NCBI GenBank assembly: GCA_958496175.1
Contig: OY292274.1
Coordinates: 41,488,630-41,552,629, forward strand
From: Sisyra terminalis
Lineage: Eukaryota > Arthropoda > Insecta > Neuroptera > Sisyridae
Direction of reading: 5' to 3'
Length of the DNA stretch: 64,000 nucleotides
Shown here: piece by piece, positions 12,276-26,062 of the stretch
How the letters are laid out: the number at the start of each line of letters is the position of its first letter
Numbering within the stretch: the stretch's first letter is position 1
Program-made: the position numbers and the translations under genes
The notes under the pieces: generated by a model
The model's database searches: none
What the model saw: only the letters and a program-made list of their open reading frames with translations
Told to the model about the DNA's origin: nothing

Positions 12276-14009
12276 CAAACGTCAAAGCAAGATCGATTAG
12301 CGGTTACAATGCTTTTTTATATTTACAGTACCACAAGGAAGGAATAAAAAGTTCTTCTTTATAGACATAATTTCAGAAAATAGAACGCAGATAAAATTAA
12401 ATTAAAAAATAAACATAAAAATGAGATTAGATATAGTATAAATCTGATGACAAAAAAATGCTATTCTTTCAAAAAAATCTCTTAATAAACAGAAATCTTT
12501 TTTTTTCATACGACCAAGTGTTTTGAAGTTTAACTTCCCTCCTACATGAAAATATAAAACGCAAATTTGTCAAGAATTGCAGTTCTTGTAAACCAAACAC
12601 TTTTTTCATGAACTTCATATCGTTTTCATAATAAACATAAAACAAACGTAATTTTCTTTGAAACATTCATTTATATTTCTCATTATTATAAATCTTGTAT
12701 AAATTATAATCAAACAAAAAAGAATACGCAAGAATTAATAGTTAATTTACTTTAACTAGATAAAGGCGTTAACGTTGAAAAAAATCCTAATAAATTACAT
12801 AAAACCTTTCTCTTCCCAATCAAGCAATAGTAAAATGTAGGAAAAATTCGATTTTTAAATTCACATCGATCACGCGTCCTTTGATCGAGGAAATGAAAGA
12901 GAAATTTAACATTTCCGATTGGCTCTTCGCCATGTTGTAACGCCATGTTGATACTAATGAGCAAAATGAGCAAATTTTTTCATAATTTTTCAAAAAATAA
13001 AAAAAAATCTAGGTTCTACTAATAAAGAACTAACAATAATGGAAACATTTGGAATCAAAAGTTTTAAACACCAATGCACATATTAAAAGTTCCAATATCA
13101 CTTAATTAAAACGATTTACATATCTTACTATTGTGCCCTAAATACCAAAAGTCTCAGATACTCTTTGAAGCCGGAATTCTGTGAATTGAAAAAAGAGCCA
13201 ACCATTAATTATTGAATTTTATAGCAACTTTTATTTTATAGCGATTTTCAAATTATCAAAGACTATTAGATTTGAATCAATACCCACTGATGCATAAGTA
13301 GGTGATTGTACCGCTTTAATTAAGGAAACTTAAACATACAGAGAAAAAAAAGTACCTTTATGGGATAATTACTGGTCAAAGATAATTATAAGAAATTTTT
13401 TTTTTTTGAAAACTATTATTATTGCATTCAAAACAATTGAAACCTTTCTATAACATAAATTCTTATCTTATCAAACAAACGGATTCTGCTAGTAGGAATT
13501 ATATACAATTTTCCATGAGCAAACAGAAGTTTTCCCTGTGATTTAACAAAGTGAAAAACACAAACACAAGAAATATTTTTTTCAGTAACAAAATCGTTTA
13601 GTTACAGTATTAGTCTGTCGGATAGTTAATCGATTAATTAAGCAAGGGTTATAAAATAGGTACAGAAAAAAAATTATTCTTAGATATACTCATATAATAA
13701 GGGGACCGGAAAGTAATATCGTTTTTTTTGCATAGTTTTAAATCACAAAAGTTGGAAACAAATTTCAATTATAAACCAATGATATAATCACTCAATATTA
13801 TCAACCTTTTGGTATCTAATGCGCAAATTTTTAATGCCAAATTAGTAAAAATCATTTGATTTCTAAGAAAAATCACATTTTTAACATCATTTAAGTTTTC
13901 AATTTTTTACCACTTATAAAATGTTTTAGTGACTTAAATGAATAGAAATCCAATAGAAAAACTGTGAACAATTAATATGGGTCAGACATTATTACCCACC
14001 CTTAATTTA

Positions 14010-14170
14010 TTATTTTTTTCCCAGGTGTTTCTTGTGAATAGAAGTTTTGCATTATCGTGTTGTAGGATAAAGTTTTCTCTGTTGATATTTCTTGAGAACT
14101 TTTGAGTACTTGATTGGTCAACCAAGATTGATTAGGAATATTTGACAGCTCTTTGACTATCGGACATGAA
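14010..14170 (-). pseudogene. possible mariner transposase remnant
   Basis: One minus-strand frame reads NRENFILQHDNAKLLF followed by TRNTWEKNN. This recalls the mariner-family catalytic segment around the second Asp (HDNARPH-like). The frame has an in-frame stop about 30 residues upstream and no recognisable N- or C-terminal domain or terminal repeats. If real, it is a short, decayed fragment. Confidence 0.35.
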
Positions 14171-15876
14171 TTTAGTACTACTTCCCCCCTTAACATTTTA
14201 TTGTTTAAAGTTTTTATCATTCTTGGGTGGTACGAGTTGGAGAACTCAAAAGAATCGAATTGAACTTACAAAAATTCATTTAGCAATACTGAACATTAAT
14301 GGATTTGGATAAATACTGAAAATGTTTTTGGTAGCAACCTTGCGTTACTACCCAGTAAAATTTGAAGAGCTTACAATACCGATGAACGGAATATGATTTG
14401 GTTTTAATTTTCCTCTACAAGTTTTTAAAGCTTATTTAAAAATAACATTATTAGAAGACAATTATGGTTTTTCTAATTTCAATACTGTTTTCTTCTTTTT
14501 TTTTTTTTTAAATTAGAGGAGGGAAACATTTATTAAAATTTCAATCATAAATAATAAGTTAACGTATCAAAAATTTGTTCAATAAACATCATGTTCAATG
14601 CAATGACCACTTCATGATACAACTACAATAATAACCTCAATTAATTGGCTTTAGAAGATGTTACTAAAAACAATCCAATGGAGAGGAGAAAACTCTAAAA
14701 GTCCTTGTACAAGGAAACTATTACTTTAATTATCCTTTTCCAAATTTCAGCTTTTAAAAAAGAGCTCAAAATATTCATGAAAATTGTGAAAATTAGTTAA
14801 CAAAATAAATAATTATGTTCTAATTTCCATCTTACGCCACTTGCAACATATAATGTGCATTAATTGGTACACATTTGTTGGATTACATTATTACTTATAC
14901 CTAGTTTTAACTAATTTATTTATTTTTTAACACATAGATGTATTTATTTATTTCTCATTACCAACCATAAAAGATAAAACAGAAAAAGGGAGTTTAAAAT
15001 TAATTGCCTCTCATATACTAGGTAAATCACGATTTGAGAGCCGTTTATCCTCTCTTTTTTCATATCACACACTTCAAATATTGCCATAGTATATACATAG
15101 TTGAAAACTGAATAATTAATATAATCAGTTTTCAAAAACCAATGTTTTCCAAGAAATTTTCAATTTTTGAAATTTTATCTGCCAAAATTTAAGTTATGAA
15201 CAATGAGATGCTGCGCATTACACGATTTTATTTTCCATAAAAAAAAAACAGTAAAACGTTTTTTATTCTTTTGACATTTGTAGCTAGCTATCAATATGGT
15301 ATACAAATTCGGTAAAAAACGGTTAAAAATTTTGATTCTGGGTTAATTACATCAATAATAATAATTACTTATAATGCAGTTAGTACATACTAAAAATGAA
15401 TTAGAAAGAGAGAGTATAAGACATCCTAATGGCCTAACTAATTTTTACAACCGAAACTGAATTTCGGTGTTTCTCTGAGTTTGATCGAAGTTGAAAATTT
15501 TTTTAAGACTATTCTATTGTTTATTTATTCATATTTGTGCAGTTCGCCTAGTAACTAATAAACGGTTTAAAAAAAATATATAAAATATTTCATCTTAAGC
15601 TGATCGCTCCGAAGATCGCCTAAGTCTTAAAGCTTACGAATGTAAATTCACAGAACTTCCTAATTTAGAGCTGACATTTGTTGGAACAGAAACCGAAAGT
15701 TCGATCGGACGTTAATATAGGGTAGGTATCTATACTTTCTATGCTACAATATGATGCAACGTTTCCCAAAATTCGGTGATATTTATACCCGTTATATAAT
15801 TACCACAAGGCTGAGTATTCCCCGACAAGAAAAAAAAAATAAAATTGTCATTTTTGTGGGACTCTGTTATCTAAGC

Positions 15877-16087
15877 CAGTGCTTATTAAACTAGGGGGTG
15901 CGTGGCCTCTAGAGGGCCATGTACCTCCTGCTCGGGGAGCCGAGAAATATTCCTAAAATAATAATTAATAATAATAACAAAAGTACTGTTGGTCCCTAAA
16001 GTCGAAATTTTTGTTAGGGAGAAGAGAGTTTTGGTTTTGTTTTCTGATGTAGGAGGCCGTGATACGAAAAAAGTTTGAGAAGCACTG
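15877..16087. mobile_element. hAT-type MITE
   Basis: Ends are CAGTGCTTATTAAACT and AGTTTGAGAAGCACTG, forming inverted terminal repeats of about 16 nt. Flanks atctaagc and accttagc are an imperfect 8-bp duplication. The internal sequence is 180 nt without transposase coding. Confidence 0.65.
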
Positions 16088-16482
16088 ACCTTAGCCACCA
16101 TATGCTTATTGTACCAGGTGCAACGTATATCTCTACCGATTCGTACCTGTAGGTCCTAGAGGTACGCTGTTTATATCACAACTTGGAAAATACAGATATA
16201 GAGTGACTGATTTGATTGATTTTTGAAAAAGTGATTTTAGCAAAACATTAAAAGGTACCTGTTTTGTATAAAATCAATCTCCTAAAAGTATGCTTGAATC
16301 TATTTTGTATGATCAGTCATTCGGGTAAAAAAATATTGTTTTTCTTATAGAAAATACAAAAATACAACATGTAACATCTTACTGTTAATAATAAGAGCCA
16401 AAATAATTGTAATACTCATGTTAACACCTAAACGAACATTTTGAATCTACTTCAAAATAAGGAATATATATATAAATATAAT

Positions 16483-16510
16483 AAGGTATTTATATGTATA
16501 TAAATACCTT
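16483..16510. repeat. perfect 28-nt palindrome
   Basis: A 12-bp perfect stem (aaggtatttata with tataaatacctt) closes a TGTA loop. It lies in AT-rich DNA with no nearby gene. Function unknown. Confidence 0.6.
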
Positions 16511-19073
16511 AGAGCACAAATGTGCTATGTCCATATTTTATTATACTATGAATAAATAGAAAAGTGGTTCAAGAATTAGAAAAATTTGTATTTTTTTTTA
16601 TAAACCATAAAATTAGTAAATATGAAAAGACATTGAGCTGCATTCTTGGAGTTATGCACGTATCAAAATTTAACTTTGAATTTTACAAAAGTAGTAAGGA
16701 ACGGGTATAGTTCATTTATGCTCTAAGGTATCGATATTTTTATAAATAATTTAACGAAAATACGATGTTTGCATTTATGACAAAGGTATGAATGAAAATA
16801 ATTTTGATTTTAAATAACTTCGATGGGAAATTCGCGAATGACAAAGAAATAAAATTATTATCGCAAATAGTCATATTCTTACAATCTTTATCAAAATCCT
16901 AGTGATGATCTATACTAAGTAGTTAATATATTTTTTTAATTCTGTATTTTGTAATCTTGAAGTTTGTAATCAATACCTTTTGTAAACTTAACTGAAAAAA
17001 GAAGTTATAAAATAATGACTCAAATTTCAAATTTGTTCAAACTACCTTAACGATGATTACTGAAATAAATGAAATTCGATCACTTTCCTTGACTGTTGGA
17101 TTTCAAAGTGATCCTTATCTTTTAATAACCGTTATCTTTTTAGTTTTTTCATATACCTAGTTGTCTATATTTTTTTTAATTTCAATCAAAGTCACTATCT
17201 AATAAATCGATGATAGATCAGGAAAAACGTGAATCATTACTGAAATTCGTTCCAATTGAATGTCCTAGAAAAAAATACATTTTCCAGTTTTTTCCATTTG
17301 ATTTTTAATAATTTCTAGTTAATCATACAAATGTAGTTATAAGTATTTATAAAAATCTTGAAATAACGAATCGCGAGATCGTGACTTGAATAACTTGCTT
17401 AGTAAGGTAAGAAAACGTGTCAAGATGCAAAAATGCAACATTTCTCAGAACTGCATTATATTACATCGTTTTTACATAACAAAAAATATTTGCAAATCGA
17501 ATCAAAATTCGTCCAACGCAATGCGATAACATTAAAATTGCTAACTTAAACAATACTTTTAGTTGGTTTTATTAATTTGAGAAGTGCATTAATTATCTTT
17601 AAATCGTATCAAAAACTAAATCACAAAGTTTTTTGTTACTTTAATAAAATTTCATTTTTTTCTGGTTTAGTCAAAGTTTAACGACCTAAAATTTCCCAGA
17701 AGAACTAATTTAAACGAGTCTCATATTATCAAATCCCATAGCGACATCCAAGGCTAAATTTTCATTGAATTTCCCGATTAAGTTCCATGAGAAATAGCCT
17801 CGAAAACGTTCTCATTATTCAAATTTAAATGCAACAAATTGCAACAATGAGTACATAAATAACCGCGCGCATTTTTTTCCACCTTTCCAAACAATTTGAA
17901 TTGGCGAAATGGGCACATAAGTGAAAGTTTTTTTTGTTGTAATTCCAACGAAGATTTTCAACAAAATTTAAACATTTTATTTTCTCACCAAATCAACGAT
18001 TGGAAACGAATTCACATCCGAAAAAAGTACATGGACCGTTATGTTAACTTCGTCAAACTCTTTCGGTCTAATCTGCAAAATACCGTTAATTAACTAAACT
18101 TTTGTAATAGAATAATTAAAATATTCACAAAAAATTATTACAGAAAAATGGAATGAAAATAAATTGCATTGTTTCCTGTTTCGATTCGCTTGCGAAATAA
18201 TTAAATGATAAAATTTTCAAGGACGTCCAGTCTTACTAAAACAAATATTTACATTTTTCAAAAGGAAAATTAACTATTGGAAATCATTTTTAGCAAAAAT
18301 ATCATTAATGATTGGATCATAAGAGAATTTTTTGCCAATGTTTTTATTGCCTCATCATTATTATAATTAATCAATGATTCATTTACCGCTTGTGTCGACT
18401 GATCAAAAGTGCTACAAACGCCTAATTTTTCCGATATTAATGAGGTTATTTAATTAAAATTCTTCTACAAACTTATGTCTTTAATTCATCCATTTCTGAG
18501 GCTCATTATAATGTAATTATTCAAGAAAATCATTTCGTCGGTGAAGCGAAGACTTGGATGAAAAAACCATCTAATTCCTCAATTAAGAAACTTATTCGAA
18601 AACCAAAGTGTCTTGAAAAATATTAACATAAATAGGTCCAATAGACTAAAGCAGGACAAAACCAATATACATGTAATCAACAAAGAAAGCGTTATAATCG
18701 AAATCTCACCCAAAAATTGATTGATGTTGCACCCAAAAACTTTCCCTTAGTAACAAATTAGTTTAATCCAAAAGTTCCTTACCTCTATTTGACAATTCCA
18801 TAATCAAACTGTATAAATAATCACTGAATCACTTTTAAACTTGGTATTAAATCAATAAAAAATTGGTACAACAAAACTGTGGATCTAAAGATCACTTGCG
18901 ATCTTCATCTGTTTACACTGGGTGTCAACACTGAACTACACTGTACTAGATGCAAGATTTGAAATTCCCGAAATTTATTTAATACAATGATGAGCCTGTT
19001 ACTTTTGTGGGAGTTTTAATTGGATAATTATATTTGTTCTTAGGGTTGGGACTTTAAAAAAAACGTTTGTTAC

Positions 19074-19146
19074 CGAATCAACGTTCAAAAAGCGACTGAT
19101 GTGTGGAGACGAAGTCGAGTCCGTGTGGACGTGGATGTCGTACTGA
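19074..19146 (-). promoter_or_regulatory. candidate start site and non-coding first exon
   Basis: An island with unusually high CpG content for this window holds an arthropod-type initiator TCAGTA on the minus strand (19146-19141, putative +1 at 19144). It is followed by CG-rich sequence of the kind seen at paused insect promoters, and then by a possible donor ATTCG|GTAACA at 19073. It could be the untranslated first exon feeding the acceptor at 5176, which would imply an intron of about 13.9 kb. No TATA box is apparent. This is inference from motif content only. Confidence 0.25.
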
Positions 19147-19734
19147 AACTCGCTATGAAAAGACCCCACCAATGTTTCTCTCTAATCCGATGTGGAGGTT
19201 CCCGTTATTGTTATATAGTATGTATTATTCTATCAGGTGGATCTAATAGAATACAGATTCGGACTTAAAAAAATTAACCCAAATAATTAAAGTGCTCCCT
19301 TTATTTTTGAAAAGTCGATTTAAAGCCGGACAACTAGGAAATAGTTAGTTAATTGTTGCATCAATTTTGGAAAAAAAACAATACAAAAATAAATTCTGCA
19401 AGAAAATCATATAATTTTTTTAAGATTTAAATAATTGAAACCAAAGTTTATGTACTTTGTACATCTTCTTTATTATTTTATTATCTTATTTTTTATAAAC
19501 TAGCTTCAAAAATTAAAGAACTATTAAAGAATTTATTATTATAATTATTTTTGGACGATTTTTAAAACGGTCTATCGGAGTAAAATGGTTGTAAAATGAA
19601 TAAAAAAAAAGAGTACAGCTTTAAGTGTCTTGTTTTCAGATCTAGCGTTGATGTTGTTAAATGTAACATTATCCAAGATTATCAAAGTTTAGCAAAGTTT
19701 ATCAAATCTCTTCATTCGAAATCCTGACTAATAT

Positions 19735-19803
19735 TCACGGCTCCCCTTGGACTAGTCGACGGCTCCCCAAGGAGAGGCGTGCCCCCCAGTTTATAAAACA
19801 CTG
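19735..19803. mobile_element. right-end fragment of a hAT-type element
   Basis: ggctcccc repeats followed by ccagtttataaaacactg resemble the right end of other hAT-type copies here. No left end was found. It abuts the foldback element at 19809. Confidence 0.4.
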
Positions 19804-19808
19804 AATTG

Positions 19809-20768
19809 ATGTATACATTGCAACAAATCTTAATTTGAAACACCTATATTAAGGTGTATGGAGATTCTACTGTACTCAATAATCATTTTATATTTATATT
19901 AATTTTTTTGTATGACTTTTCGTCATTTTACATGAACTATCAAAATTGTAAATAAAAAGAATGGAAAAGTCAGCTAACATCCACAAAAAGAGTATGATCC
20001 AAAATTGCGTCCATCATACATTAAAGCAAATAAATTTTGATTATTTGACATTAAAGCTAAAAGTCAGTGGCTAAAAACCACTTTGAAAAACAATACATCT
20101 AATTAAAGTTTACATCTGATAAAGTTCGAGAATCGAAGTAGTTTTTTTGAAAACTGCTAAACAATTCCTAATCTAATCCCTAATTGATAAGCAATCCCTA
20201 AGATACAATAAGCGTCTTTTTATGAAAACAATTTTTAAAGCGATAAAGTTGCCTGAAAAATTAAGGCTATTTGGACAATTTAGTGTAACTTTGTATATAA
20301 AGTGGATGATCGAAGTCTATCATTAAACCACTGTAATTTTTTTCCCAGTGCTCCAGAAGCTTTAAATCGTCTTCGTTAGAAATCTCCATAATGGAAAATT
20401 TTTCGGTAATACGTAGAGGTTAAAGTGCTAATTTTAATGAACTACATACAATAAGTTTTTGTATTGTTTTTCAAAGTGGTTTTTAGCCACTGATTTTTAG
20501 CTTTAATGTCAAATAATCAAAATTTATTTGGTTCAATGTATGATGGACGCAATTTTGAATCAAACTGTTTTTGTGTGGATGTTAGGTGACTTTTCCATTC
20601 TTTTTACTTAGAATTTTGATAATTCATGTAAAATGACGAAAAGTCATTCAAAACAATCAATATAGGTAGATATAAAATGTTCATTATGTACAATAGAATC
20701 TCCTAACACCTTAATAAAGACCTTTAAATAGGTGTTATAAATTAAGATTTGTCGCAATATATACATTA
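19809..20768. mobile_element. foldback element, ~960-bp palindrome
   Basis: Arms at about 19809-20096 and 20461-20768 are inverted copies at high identity. Landmarks are gcaacaaatcttaattt, tgacttttcgtcattttaca, ccaaaattgcgtccatcata, ttatttgacattaaagct and ccactttgaaaaacaatac. The spacer of about 365 nt has no coding capacity. It is probably a non-autonomous foldback DNA transposon, unrelated in sequence to the 845-1841 element. Confidence 0.75.
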
Positions 20769-20931
20769 GCTAGCACAGTTTCGTTAATGTATTACTAGAT
20801 CTATCTACATTTGATACATTTTATACTTCAATGTTCATTAGTATTATTTGATATTTAAAATCGTTCTTATTCAAATTAAACTTAAGAGTTCTCGTTGTAA
20901 AACTTTGAATATTACTCTACAAATAATTTTT

Positions 20932-21102
20932 TGTTGTCGCTATTTATTGTCACTTATATAACTGCCACGGTTTTTAATAACTCTAGGGTTAATAAAAAAC
21001 CGTATCGAAAAGTATTGAAAATTTACTCGATATGAAAATCGAACCCAGCACCTACCACTTTTTGAGCAGTCATCTTAACTACTCGGTCATCAGTAGGCTA
21101 AA
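20932..21102 (-). repeat. tRNA-derived SINE
   Basis: On the minus strand an A-box-like tgaccgagtagttaagatg, a B-box-like ggttcgatt, the shared body attaaccctagagttattaa and an AT-rich tail are present. Confidence 0.7.
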
Positions 21103-22590
21103 ATTGCTTATAAAAACTCATTAAATAATAGTTTTCGAATATCTAATATTCTTTCTATATTGAGGGAATTTGAGGAATGGAAGTTGATAGTTATACTTTT
21201 ATTCATCAATTACATAACATGTTAGTGAATATTAATTTCAAGAAAAAAATTATTGGAAGATGTTCGACGAATTTAAACTATTTATTTCGAAAATTGTACA
21301 CAAGCAAAAGGAAATTTCCTCATTTTTGGTTACAATTAAAATCAAAGTATTTGCCGATGGTTACGAGTAGGTACGAGAAGGTTTACTTTAAATTTCTTAA
21401 ATCTTCTTAAAAACCCTAAAAATTAATTATTTAAAATATTCAAAACTATGTTCGCACTCCAATTTTCGGTGCCAGCATAAACAAAAACAAAATTAAGTAT
21501 CAAATTTGTTAAATTGACCTGTATTAATTCTAATTGCTTAAAGTGGCAACTTTCATAAAATGGGGGGCGATGAATTTAAATTTCGCTGTATCTTTAAGAC
21601 CAAGTTTAGATTACTTCTTGACCTATTCTTTAGTATACGTGTATTTTGTATGACATTATGATATACAATAAACGTTTTCATTTCTTTAATAAGTTTCATT
21701 CTCTACTTAAAATCGTACCCAAAGAAACGTTTTGTTTTCTACCTCTGAAGTAGATTAATGAAAAGAAGATTATATTAGGAAGTTGTATGCGAAAACTTGC
21801 GTCAGGAAGAGGCCAAGGATTTCACCGCCGCGTAAATGAAAGAAGAATTAAAACCCAATTTAAATACAATTGCATTTATTTCTTTTTCGCAAAAACAAAG
21901 GAAATGAGTACCTCAAAATGTCTTACCAATTTACAGCAATATGCGAGATTCAACGGATCGTTAAGATACAATCAACATTGTGAACCATTAATCTTCTTTG
22001 TTGCCGTAAATGAGATTGCTTTATAATTTTTATTTAAGTACAAAAAAGACGATAAAATTATGGTTGATGACGATTCTAATGTCATATTATGTAGGTACCG
22101 TAGGTGCCTATGCGATAAAATGGACTTGATAGATATTGTAATCTAAACTAAGTTTATACAAAAATCTTATATATGTTTGAAATTAATAAAATATTTTTTA
22201 CTTTATCTACAAATTATTTAAAAAATGTTAAAATTTATTTTAAATTTAATGTTGAAGTATTTAAAAATAATAATAAATTTTAAAATATTTTTTGCAGTAA
22301 TTTGTTTAAAATAAGCTTAATCTATTTATTGATAAATTTTAGATAATACTTAGTTAAATGTTTCTTTATTTTTTTTTTACTTTATATATCCTCTATTAAT
22401 CATTAATTATTAATCTTACGAGTAAAAAAAATATATGTTTACCTAATATTTTTTCTATTTTTTTAAACAAAAAATATTATAAAGCTGGTAACAAAAAAAG
22501 CAATTTAAATTTTCAGATGACATAGTACATAAAGAAGATTACTGGTATGAGCTCTAGGCTCAAATAACCTAATAAAAATTTGCAAAATAG

Positions 22591-22815
22591 TTGGCTCAAG
22601 TGTACTTTAGCACACCCACAATCTGGCAACGTTGCATTTTCGACTTTGTTTTTAATTTAATTCGCGATATTTTTGTTACTTCAATTCTAATATGGTATAA
22701 TTCTTTTGTGGCTAAATTTTCGTTATGGACCGATTTAATCGTGAATTAAATTAAAAACAAAGTTGAAAATGCAACGTTGCCAGATTGTGGGTGTGCTAAA
22801 GTACACTTGAGCCAA
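22591..22815. mobile_element. palindromic MITE, family copy 1
   Basis: A 225-nt element with inverted terminal repeats of about 70-80 nt, beginning TTGGCTCAAGTGTACTTTAG. The inner part is gcaacgttgcattttcgac and ttaatttaattcgcgat. Nearly the whole element folds into one hairpin. The closest relative is at 46665-46885. Confidence 0.8.
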
Positions 22816-23414
22816 ATAATTTTTGAAGCTTACGAGAGTTTTAGTAATCTATAGTTGTTACAATAGTGCTATAGTACTTATAAAGTTTATACGACTTTGC
22901 AATTAAATTCCAGTAAGAAATAAAACCCCCTTTCTATGAAAAAATCATATATATATATATATATAGTAATCTATAGTATAGAACATAAATCATAGTCATG
23001 TACACAATAGTGATGTTTATAGTGCATAATATACTTATGCACATTAAGGATGTGTAAAGTTAAATTGTAAAGTTATCACAGTTTTCAAAATTTGTAAATG
23101 ATAGGGTGCATATTTTTTTTGATCATAGTATATATACCTTTTTGAACAAAACTACTTAGTTTTATGTCGGTCATCGTAAAAATCACAGTTAAGAGTTTAT
23201 GATTTTGTTTTATCATTAAACGCTAGACGAGATTGTTATTCTTCAAAATTAGGAGGAAAGATGATACAGTAAATAAAGAACATTGAGTAACATTTATTTT
23301 CCTTTTCTTCACTTTTTTCGCTGTTTCACAAACATTTTGGTTAAGATATAAAAGAATTAAGTTACTACAAGTTACAATATACAATTTACTCTCTGGCAAA
23401 TATATCATTCTTTT

Positions 23415-23535
23415 GTTTTAATTTTAATTAAGTCGCGATTTTGTTGTTAATTCAATTCTGGCATCGTCTTTTTCTTTTGTTTTTTAATTTTCATTATGAG
23501 GAACTTATTTGGAAATTGAATTAAAAACAAGTAGA
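23415..23535. mobile_element. palindromic MITE core, copy 6 (truncated)
   Basis: Contains the internal MITE motifs (ttttaattaagtcgcgatttt, ttttcattatgaggaac, gaattaaaaacaagtag) but not the outer terminal repeats. A SINE adjoins its right side. Confidence 0.5.
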
Positions 23536-23622
23536 TCGAAAATGAGCTCGATATTAGGAACAAACCCAACACCTACCGGTTTTGAAGCGGTCATCTTGAC
23601 CACTCGGCTACCAGGAGGCTTA
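23536..23622 (-). repeat. tRNA-derived SINE head
   Basis: The minus strand reads ctggtagccgagtggtcaag, then ccggtaggtgttgggtttg. Only the tRNA-related head is present; the 3' body is missing. Confidence 0.6.
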
Positions 23623-25124
23623 TCTCAAATCTTTATATCTCTTTCCCCATCATTCAAAATTAAGAAGAAAATAAAATAATTCTTAAGACATTTTAGGTAA
23701 CCGTTCTTCGAGTTTCCGTAAGACCTTCTTTTCTCCAATTTCTGGAAGATTTTGAATTTTAAAGCTAATGTTCAAAACATTTGTTATAGAAATCGCGTTG
23801 TTCAACAAAATTTAGAACAACTTCTTCTAAACATCTAAAATTCGTCATTTAACAAATATTTGATACTATTTTCCTCTTTGTTTTTTATGACTTCTAAATT
23901 AAAGATTTTCAACATAATTTGTTGGCAGGTATTTTTATATTAATTTTTCAAATTTTTTCAAGTCGTAAATGTAACATAGATTCAAAGAAATAAATAAATA
24001 TATAATGCATAGACGTTTGTCATTGAAAATGTCAGTAGTGGGTTTGAGTTTGATCTAGGATTTACATGGATATTTCTAATATGCGGGCAGAAATTTCGAA
24101 TGGGGACGGAGGTAAATGAGGATGGAAGTAAAAATCGTAGTCTCATCATTATTTTATTTCAAGAACCTTTTGAACAAAATTAATTTTTTATAAATAGATG
24201 TTTTCATGATATTTAAGCTATTGAGATATTGTCAACATATTATTTCTCTATCCCAATATTTGCTCTATAATGTATTTACTTTTTTCCTTTTTTTCCAATT
24301 TTAATTCGAATTTTGAAAAAAAAACATAATAATGTTTACTAACCAATTTAGTAATAAATATGGGATTATTTTTATAAAAGAAGTTTATTTGATAAAATGT
24401 TAACAATTAAGCTAATAGACAAGAAGCCGCAGAAAGACGTTTTAATTAAATTTATACTAAGACTATGTATAGTGTAAACCATGAAATTATAATAACTAAT
24501 TTTATAAATAGGTATATTATTTACGACGGTTTCATATAATGAATAAATTCATTAAATTGACCTAATTTTCAAATTGAATTTTTACATAAATCTACATTAA
24601 GTTCCCGGAAGAAATGCTATAAAGTTATTCTTAAAACTATTACCCTTCGCGGCGTAAATTTGAATCAAACATTTAATTAATTTTTCTTCATTTTATAATT
24701 TTATTATATTTATACGATTGAGCCAAGAGTTATAACTAAATTTTTGATCTACAATATATTTTCTTAATTTTCTTAGACTATAATAAAGTTCAGAAAACGC
24801 ATTTTTATGTGCTTTAAAAATAATTTATTATTCTTCTTTGAGTTGGTGTTTTTAATGATATACAGATTGAAATAAAAAATATTGTTTTATCTTTTTCTTA
24901 ATACTAAAACTTTAAACAAATTTTGCAACTTACAAAGTATATCTTATACTATATCTACGCTAGTAATGCGGTGATAGTTAAATTATTAATTACCTGACAT
25001 GAAAAAACGCAACAATGAAGCAGTAAAAGTTTATTAAGCGCTAAGCAATTTTAAATTCGTGAGTAAACATTTTTAATTCACCTAAGTCAATAGAACCCGG
25101 GTTTTGATTTTCAAATAATCATAC

Positions 25125-25245
25125 AGCCTAGTGGCCGAGTGGTCAAACAAGTCTTAATATTTCGTAATATTTGTCGATTTACCGATTTTTAATAACCCTA
25201 GAGTTGCTAAAGACCTTAGTTGTTATAAAGCGACGGTAAATGATA
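25125..25245 (+). repeat. tRNA-derived SINE with internal deletion
   Basis: The A-box-like gtggccgagtggtcaa is followed directly by the 3' body (aataaccctagagttgctaa). The B-box part is deleted. Confidence 0.6.
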
Positions 25246-26062
25246 TTAAAAAATCATCCTACCTTATTCGAATATGTATCGTAGTGTTAAATATAACGTA
25301 GAGTAAGTGTAACGGGATAAACTGTCCGTGTTTAATTGTCGAATTTCTAACTGTCGCATGTTCTCAAGTCGAAGTATATTATCCATTATCTTATGATGTA
25401 ATTTTTGATGTTTGGAAATCCGATTGTAAACAATCAACCTGACACAATGTTTCGGTATTAATATTTTAATGATAGTTTTAATAGACTTTTCGTGGTTTTG
25501 CGTTAGTTATTTTGATTAATTCTAAAATTTCTTCTAAAATTAATTCTAATTTTTTTTTCTAAATTTTGATTAATTCGTGGGCTTAAACCCACAAAAATGG
25601 TACTAGAAGAATACTAAAACGGTAAACAGAAGTTAATATATATCGTTCATAATAACAACAATAACAATATATGCAAGATTAACAACTTCTGTGTATCGGT
25701 TTACATTTTCGACACCTATGTATACGTTAGCGATAACGTATATACAAAAGGAACTATTTTACAGAATTTATGCATAATGGTCAGCATTAGTAGCTCTCAT
25801 TAGTAATTTATCTCCTGTAAAAGATTTTTTCATTTCATTGAAGAGTTTCTATATTTTTTTCTTTTTTTTAGCGTAAAGTAGGATTACTTTTTTTTTTGGT
25901 TGTAGGTATACTCTGCACAGATCTTTAGGAAAATAGTAAATCGAAATTTAACAGATTTGACCATTCTTTGGACAACTAGTACTTCGCATTGAATAAACTT
26001 GCAATAAATTGATGGCAATGAAATGTTTGAATCATATAGTACCACTAAAACTATATTGAATA

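Larger units (their letters stand above)
5176..19073. other. long gene-free interval upstream of the small gene's coding exons
   Basis: Probably intron or upstream DNA of the small gene. It holds the repeats listed separately (6600-6840, 7615-7722, 8530-8700, 9147-9330, 12154-12275, 14010-14170, 15877-16087, 16483-16510). The parts 9500-12150, 12280-14000, 14220-15870 and 16520-19070 show only AT-rich sequence without convincing exons, RNA genes or conserved islands. Confidence 0.5.

Noticed and set aside
12149..12364. ORF of alternating Tyr and Ile
   Set aside because: Translation of a TA microsatellite.
16483..16510. Perfect hairpin as a microRNA precursor
   Set aside because: The stem is only 12 bp and nearly all A/T; too short for a pre-miRNA.
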